DNA of 46,963 nucleotides from an uncultured Woeseiaceae bacterium (lineage in GTDB: Bacteria; Pseudomonadota; Gammaproteobacteria; Steroidobacterales; Woeseiaceae). The stretch spans positions 1-46,963 of the forward strand of contig CAJQPL010000064.1 of NCBI GenBank assembly GCA_905480215.1, given 5' to 3'. The stretch's first letter is position 1, and every line of letters starts with the position of its first letter. The notes below the pieces were generated by a model. That model saw nothing but the letters and a program-made list of their open reading frames with translations, was not told where the DNA came from and did no database searches. A program made the position numbers and the translations under genes. This document shows positions 44,657 to 46,963 of this stretch, piece after piece.

Positions 44657-44716
44657 ACTATAGTCGACTGCGATTCGGCTGATAATCGCCAAAAAAGGAT
44701 TCTATTGGTTCGCGAA
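44657..44716 (-). promoter_or_regulatory. Conserved promoter/operator of receptor operon 2
   Basis: On the minus strand: TTCGCGAA (44709-44716), 23 bases, -35 TTATCA (44680-44685), 17-bp spacer, -10 TATAGT (44657-44662), 98 bases before the receptor ATG. It is nearly identical to the region at 39184-39243 in elements and spacing, over roughly 70-80 bases, while the flanks differ. Sequence 44560-44656 holds only the leader. Confidence 0.72.
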
Positions 44717-44748
44717 ACACGAACGATTAGGCACCGAGCCTCTAATTT

Positions 44749-45714
44749 CTAGCTGCCAGGCTTGCCGGATCGGCCCAATAAGCTCGCGTATTCCGGGTGT
44801 TTCACAAGCAAGCGCTGCTCCCACGGCGGGAAGTTCCCGTACTTGTTGCGTAAGAAATTCATGAAAATACGAACCTTCATTGGCACGAAGGATGATTTTC
44901 GATAGTAGGCACATATCGCCGCACTGCTAACTGCATAGTTAGTCAGAACGGGAACCAACTGCCCGGAAATCAGCTCATTCTCAATGAAAAAGACCGGCAT
45001 CATTGCCATACTTTTGTGCTGCATGATTTCTGCGTGCAGCATATAGATTGTATTCGTTCTCACAACAGGCTTGATGATTACTGTTTCAGGCTTTCCTTCG
45101 CGTTCAAAACGGAGCGTGCAATCAGGTTCAACATGATCATTGTGTGCCAAACAATGATTTTTCAAATCTTCGAGTTGCTCAGGGCGTCCATAATGCTCAA
45201 GGTATTCAGGTGTTGCTACGATCACGCGACGCGCCGGAAAAAGCTCGGTTTTTTGCAGCGTACCCGGAGGAATTGAGGTCGGTTGCACACTGACATCGTA
45301 ACCTTCCTGAACCGGGTCGCAGAATCGATCGTGTTGTCGTAGCTCGATCTGCAATTCCGGATGTTGCGTACGAAACTCACACAGGTCCTTTGCAAGGAAA
45401 GCCGCAATAACGGACGAATTGCAACTAACACGGAACGTGCCGCTTAATGCCCACTCAGTCGAATGGACAGCTGCCTTTGCTTGTTCAATCTCTGCGAGCA
45501 CATGAACGCATCGCTCGTAATATTCCGTTCCGGCGTCAGTGACCGTCAGGCGTCGCGTCGAGCGTTGCAATAGCTGTAATTCGAGGTGCTCCTCAAGCTG
45601 ATTGACGCGTTTGGCGATCACAGATTTGACCGTGTCCGTTTGCCGGGCCGCCTCAGCGAAACTTCCCGCTTCGACGACTTTGACAAAGGTCCTCATGCAT
45701 TCCAGTTCATTCAT
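44749..45714 (-). CDS. LysR-family transcriptional regulator
   Basis: This 321-aa regulator has a normal layout: an N-terminal winged HTH (MRTFVKVVEAGSFAEAARQT, VKSVIAKRVNQLEEHLELQL) and a two-lobed effector domain (GTFRVSCNSSVIAAF onward). It resembles the CrgA/AaeR-like branch. It lies directly upstream of the second receptor operon, separated by the conserved promoter, so it may sense a related aromatic or regulate both receptor operons. It has only one HTH, unlike the regulator beside ligK. Confidence 0.83.
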   Translation of the reverse strand: MNELECMRTFVKVVEAGSFAEAARQTDTVKSVIAKRVNQLEEHLELQLLQRSTRRLTVTDAGTEYYERCVHVLAEIEQAKAAVHSTEWALSGTFRVSCNSSVIAAFLAKDLCEFRTQHPELQIELRQHDRFCDPVQEGYDVSVQPTSIPPGTLQKTELFPARRVIVATPEYLEHYGRPEQLEDLKNHCLAHNDHVEPDCTLRFEREGKPETVIIKPVVRTNTIYMLHAEIMQHKSMAMMPVFFIENELISGQLVPVLTNYAVSSAAICAYYRKSSFVPMKVRIFMNFLRNKYGNFPPWEQRLLVKHPEYASLLGRSGKPGS

Positions 45715-45852
45715 TGATCGTATTTTTCGAACTATTAAGGTCAGATTTTCAATATTAACACCAAATCTTAGAACAATGAAAGCATCTGATTGCAGCTAGA
45801 GGTTGTCGAAACTATGCTCACATGAAGCCGTCGTCACCTGGGATAGGCGAAG

Positions 45853-46539
45853 TTAGTCGAATTCCGTCCTCCAGGTCATCGCTTCCGGAAATTCAAGGCC
45901 CGCTTTTTCCTTAGCCGCCATTTGCCGCTTGAGCGCTGCTTGAAAACTGGGTCGCTCCCGCACCCTGCGGATATGTGATCGAATAGCCGGATAGTCGTTC
46001 ATAGGCAGCAAGTCCGTACTGGCCGCGGTCGTAATACACCAGTTGATATACACATCCACAATCGACCAGGTATCTCCGTACCACCAACGATCGCCGGCGA
46101 CTCGCTCCTCAACAATATTCAGCATGTGAGTTGTCTCTTCGATCCCCTTTTCCTGCACCCCCGACACATCCCCACCGGTATAACGCATGGGCATACGAAC
46201 TTGGCGAATTGCCGTGTGCATTGTGGCCGTGCACCAGACCAGATCTGAATGAATGGTCGCCCGCTCCAGCGGCGTTTTCGCTTCCGGGAATAGAATGTTT
46301 GGTCTGACCGAATCGATGTAGAGAAGAATTGAAACGTTCTCTATGATTACTTCCCCATCGACGACTAGCGCCGGCACCTTTCCAAAGGGGTGAACCTTTC
46401 GATACGCCGGTTCATTTTGCTCACCGGTCATAATGTTGACTACTCGATCTTCGAATTCAAGACCAACTTCGATCATCGCATTTACAGCCACCGACGAGCA
46501 TGCACGCAACGGAAATTGATACAGGGTGTAGTTTGGCAT
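45853..46539 (-). CDS. Glutathione transferase 3 (LigG-like or detoxifying)
   Basis: This 228-aa GST has the N-terminal fold YTLYQFPLRACSSVAVNAMI and FGKVPALVVDGEVIIENVSI with the cis-proline and the glutathione-binding EN (usually ES), and a helical domain containing WWYGDTWSIVDVYINWCITT. Length is near the general GST norm, in contrast to the LigF-like pair. In beta-etherase pathways a third GST (LigG) removes glutathione from the etherase product; this gene could fill that role, but it could also be an ordinary detoxifying enzyme. AGGG precedes its ATG, and it follows an EamA-type transporter gene remnant by 15 bases. Confidence 0.75.
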   Translation of the reverse strand: MPNYTLYQFPLRACSSVAVNAMIEVGLEFEDRVVNIMTGEQNEPAYRKVHPFGKVPALVVDGEVIIENVSILLYIDSVRPNILFPEAKTPLERATIHSDLVWCTATMHTAIRQVRMPMRYTGGDVSGVQEKGIEETTHMLNIVEERVAGDRWWYGDTWSIVDVYINWCITTAASTDLLPMNDYPAIRSHIRRVRERPSFQAALKRQMAAKEKAGLEFPEAMTWRTEFD

Positions 46540-46554
46540 TGTGTATCCCTTTTG

Positions 46555-46677
46555 TTAGTTCTGAACTTTCGACTCTCGCCAGACAACAAAAACGCTGGAC
46601 AAGATCACTACGGCCGCGCCGAGAAAAACCGCGTCGACCGGCCAGTCATTGAACACCAACCAGCCAAATATTTTGGT
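46555..46677 (-). pseudogene. EamA/DMT transporter, C-terminal fragment
   Basis: The last 36 codons of a drug/metabolite-transporter gene are present: GWLVFNDWPVDAVFLGAAVV, ILSSVFVVWRESKVQN, stop at 46555-46557. The GWLVFNDWP and final helix ending in WRE match the tenth-helix end of EamA proteins. Upstream of about 46670 the similarity stops and an in-frame stop follows, so the gene is truncated, probably by the neighbouring insertion sequence. Confidence 0.7.
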
Positions 46678-46798
46678 CTCTGCTCGATCGATGTTGACGA
46701 CACCTCAATGCACATTCATATCGAGGTCTGTCCGTCGTCAAACAAATGGAACAGACGTAGCGATTAGCTAATGGAGAGTTTTGTTCCTTGTTGTCATG

Positions 46799-46963
46799 TT
46801 ACGCGGCGTACCGTTGGTAGTGCAAACGACGTTTCGCGATGGTCCTTTCTTTGATCCTTTCTCGTTTCGCCAGTATTGATTGTCCGCGACCGAAGTAGAC
46901 ATCAGCTGGCGTCAGGTTGTTCAGGCTTTCGTGGTATCGGTGGTGATTGTAATGTTCGACGAA
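46799..46963 (-). mobile_element. IS3-family transposase (integrase), C-terminal end, partial
   Basis: On the minus strand the sequence reads [54 protein letters not shown] and stop. This is the end of the DDE integrase core (with the [12 protein letters not shown] block) and the basic tail of IS3-family OrfB. The gene continues beyond the window edge. Bases 46678-46798 carry no gene; a possible element end begins near 46729 (TGTCCGTCGTCAAACAAATG). Confidence 0.85.

Overview
The window looks like a chromosome segment of a marine gammaproteobacterium, probably from an uncultivated oligotrophic lineage of the Cellvibrionales or Woeseiales type. This is inferred from the mix of TonB-dependent receptors with VTATKR-type TonB boxes, secreted DUF1592/DUF1552 proteins, a membrane protein of the SELRRRNVFKVG TPR type and many type II toxin-antitoxin pairs. 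No rRNA, ribosomal protein or other strong taxonomic marker is present, so the assignment is tentative.

Left part (1-7.2 kb, plus strand). The window opens inside a urea/amide-type ABC uptake operon: the end of a binding protein, two UrtD/UrtE-like ATPases and two permeases, the second broken by a frameshift. A visibly more AT-rich three-gene module follows: a GPH-family symporter, a PfkB sugar kinase interrupted by one in-frame stop, and an ADP-ribosylglycohydrolase-family enzyme. Its gene content resembles E. coli yegTUV.

Middle part (7.2-21.5 kb) is accessory and partly decayed. It holds a minus-strand operon of three exported proteins (DUF1592 cytochrome-like, DUF1552, ankyrin), a LinB-like haloalkane dehalogenase, a frameshifted membrane TPR protein, remnants of an IS30 transposase and of an amidohydrolase, and four toxin-antitoxin-like modules in about 6.3 kb (higBA, a Gp49/RelE-like pair with a dead toxin, a HigB/NadS-like pair, and a winged-helix/nucleotidyltransferase pair). 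Each module has palindromic operator-like DNA upstream. Three copies of a near-palindromic repeat lie among them, and the region ends at a 3' fragment of a tRNA-Arg-like gene.

Right part (21.6-46.5 kb, almost all minus strand) is an aromatic catabolism region. A compact seven-gene operon ligK-ligU-ligJ-ligI-ligA-ligB-ligC encodes the protocatechuate 4,5-cleavage pathway from ring opening to pyruvate and oxaloacetate. It diverges from a LysR-type regulator with two predicted HTH domains. Upstream lie two operons, each led by a TonB-dependent receptor: (i) receptor, two glutathione transferases, short-chain dehydrogenase, aldehyde dehydrogenase, exported metallo-hydrolase, MFS carrier, NrtS-like protein, alkylsulfatase-like hydrolase, DUF2218; (ii) receptor, formylglycine arylsulfatase lipoprotein, MetE-like zinc methyltransferase. 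The two receptor genes carry nearly the same promoter region (same -35, same 17-bp spacer, same -10, same TTCGCGAA palindrome at the same distance), so the operons are probably co-regulated. A second LysR gene and a third glutathione transferase complete the region.

Taken together, the right part reads as a candidate outer-membrane-to-central-metabolism route for sulfated and/or ether-linked, methoxylated phenolics: uptake, desulfation, glutathione-dependent ether cleavage, side-chain oxidation, possible demethylation, then protocatechuate meta-cleavage. The lig steps are well supported by family identity; the upstream steps and the substrate are inference. The right edge holds a fragment of an EamA transporter gene and the 3' end of an IS3-family transposase.
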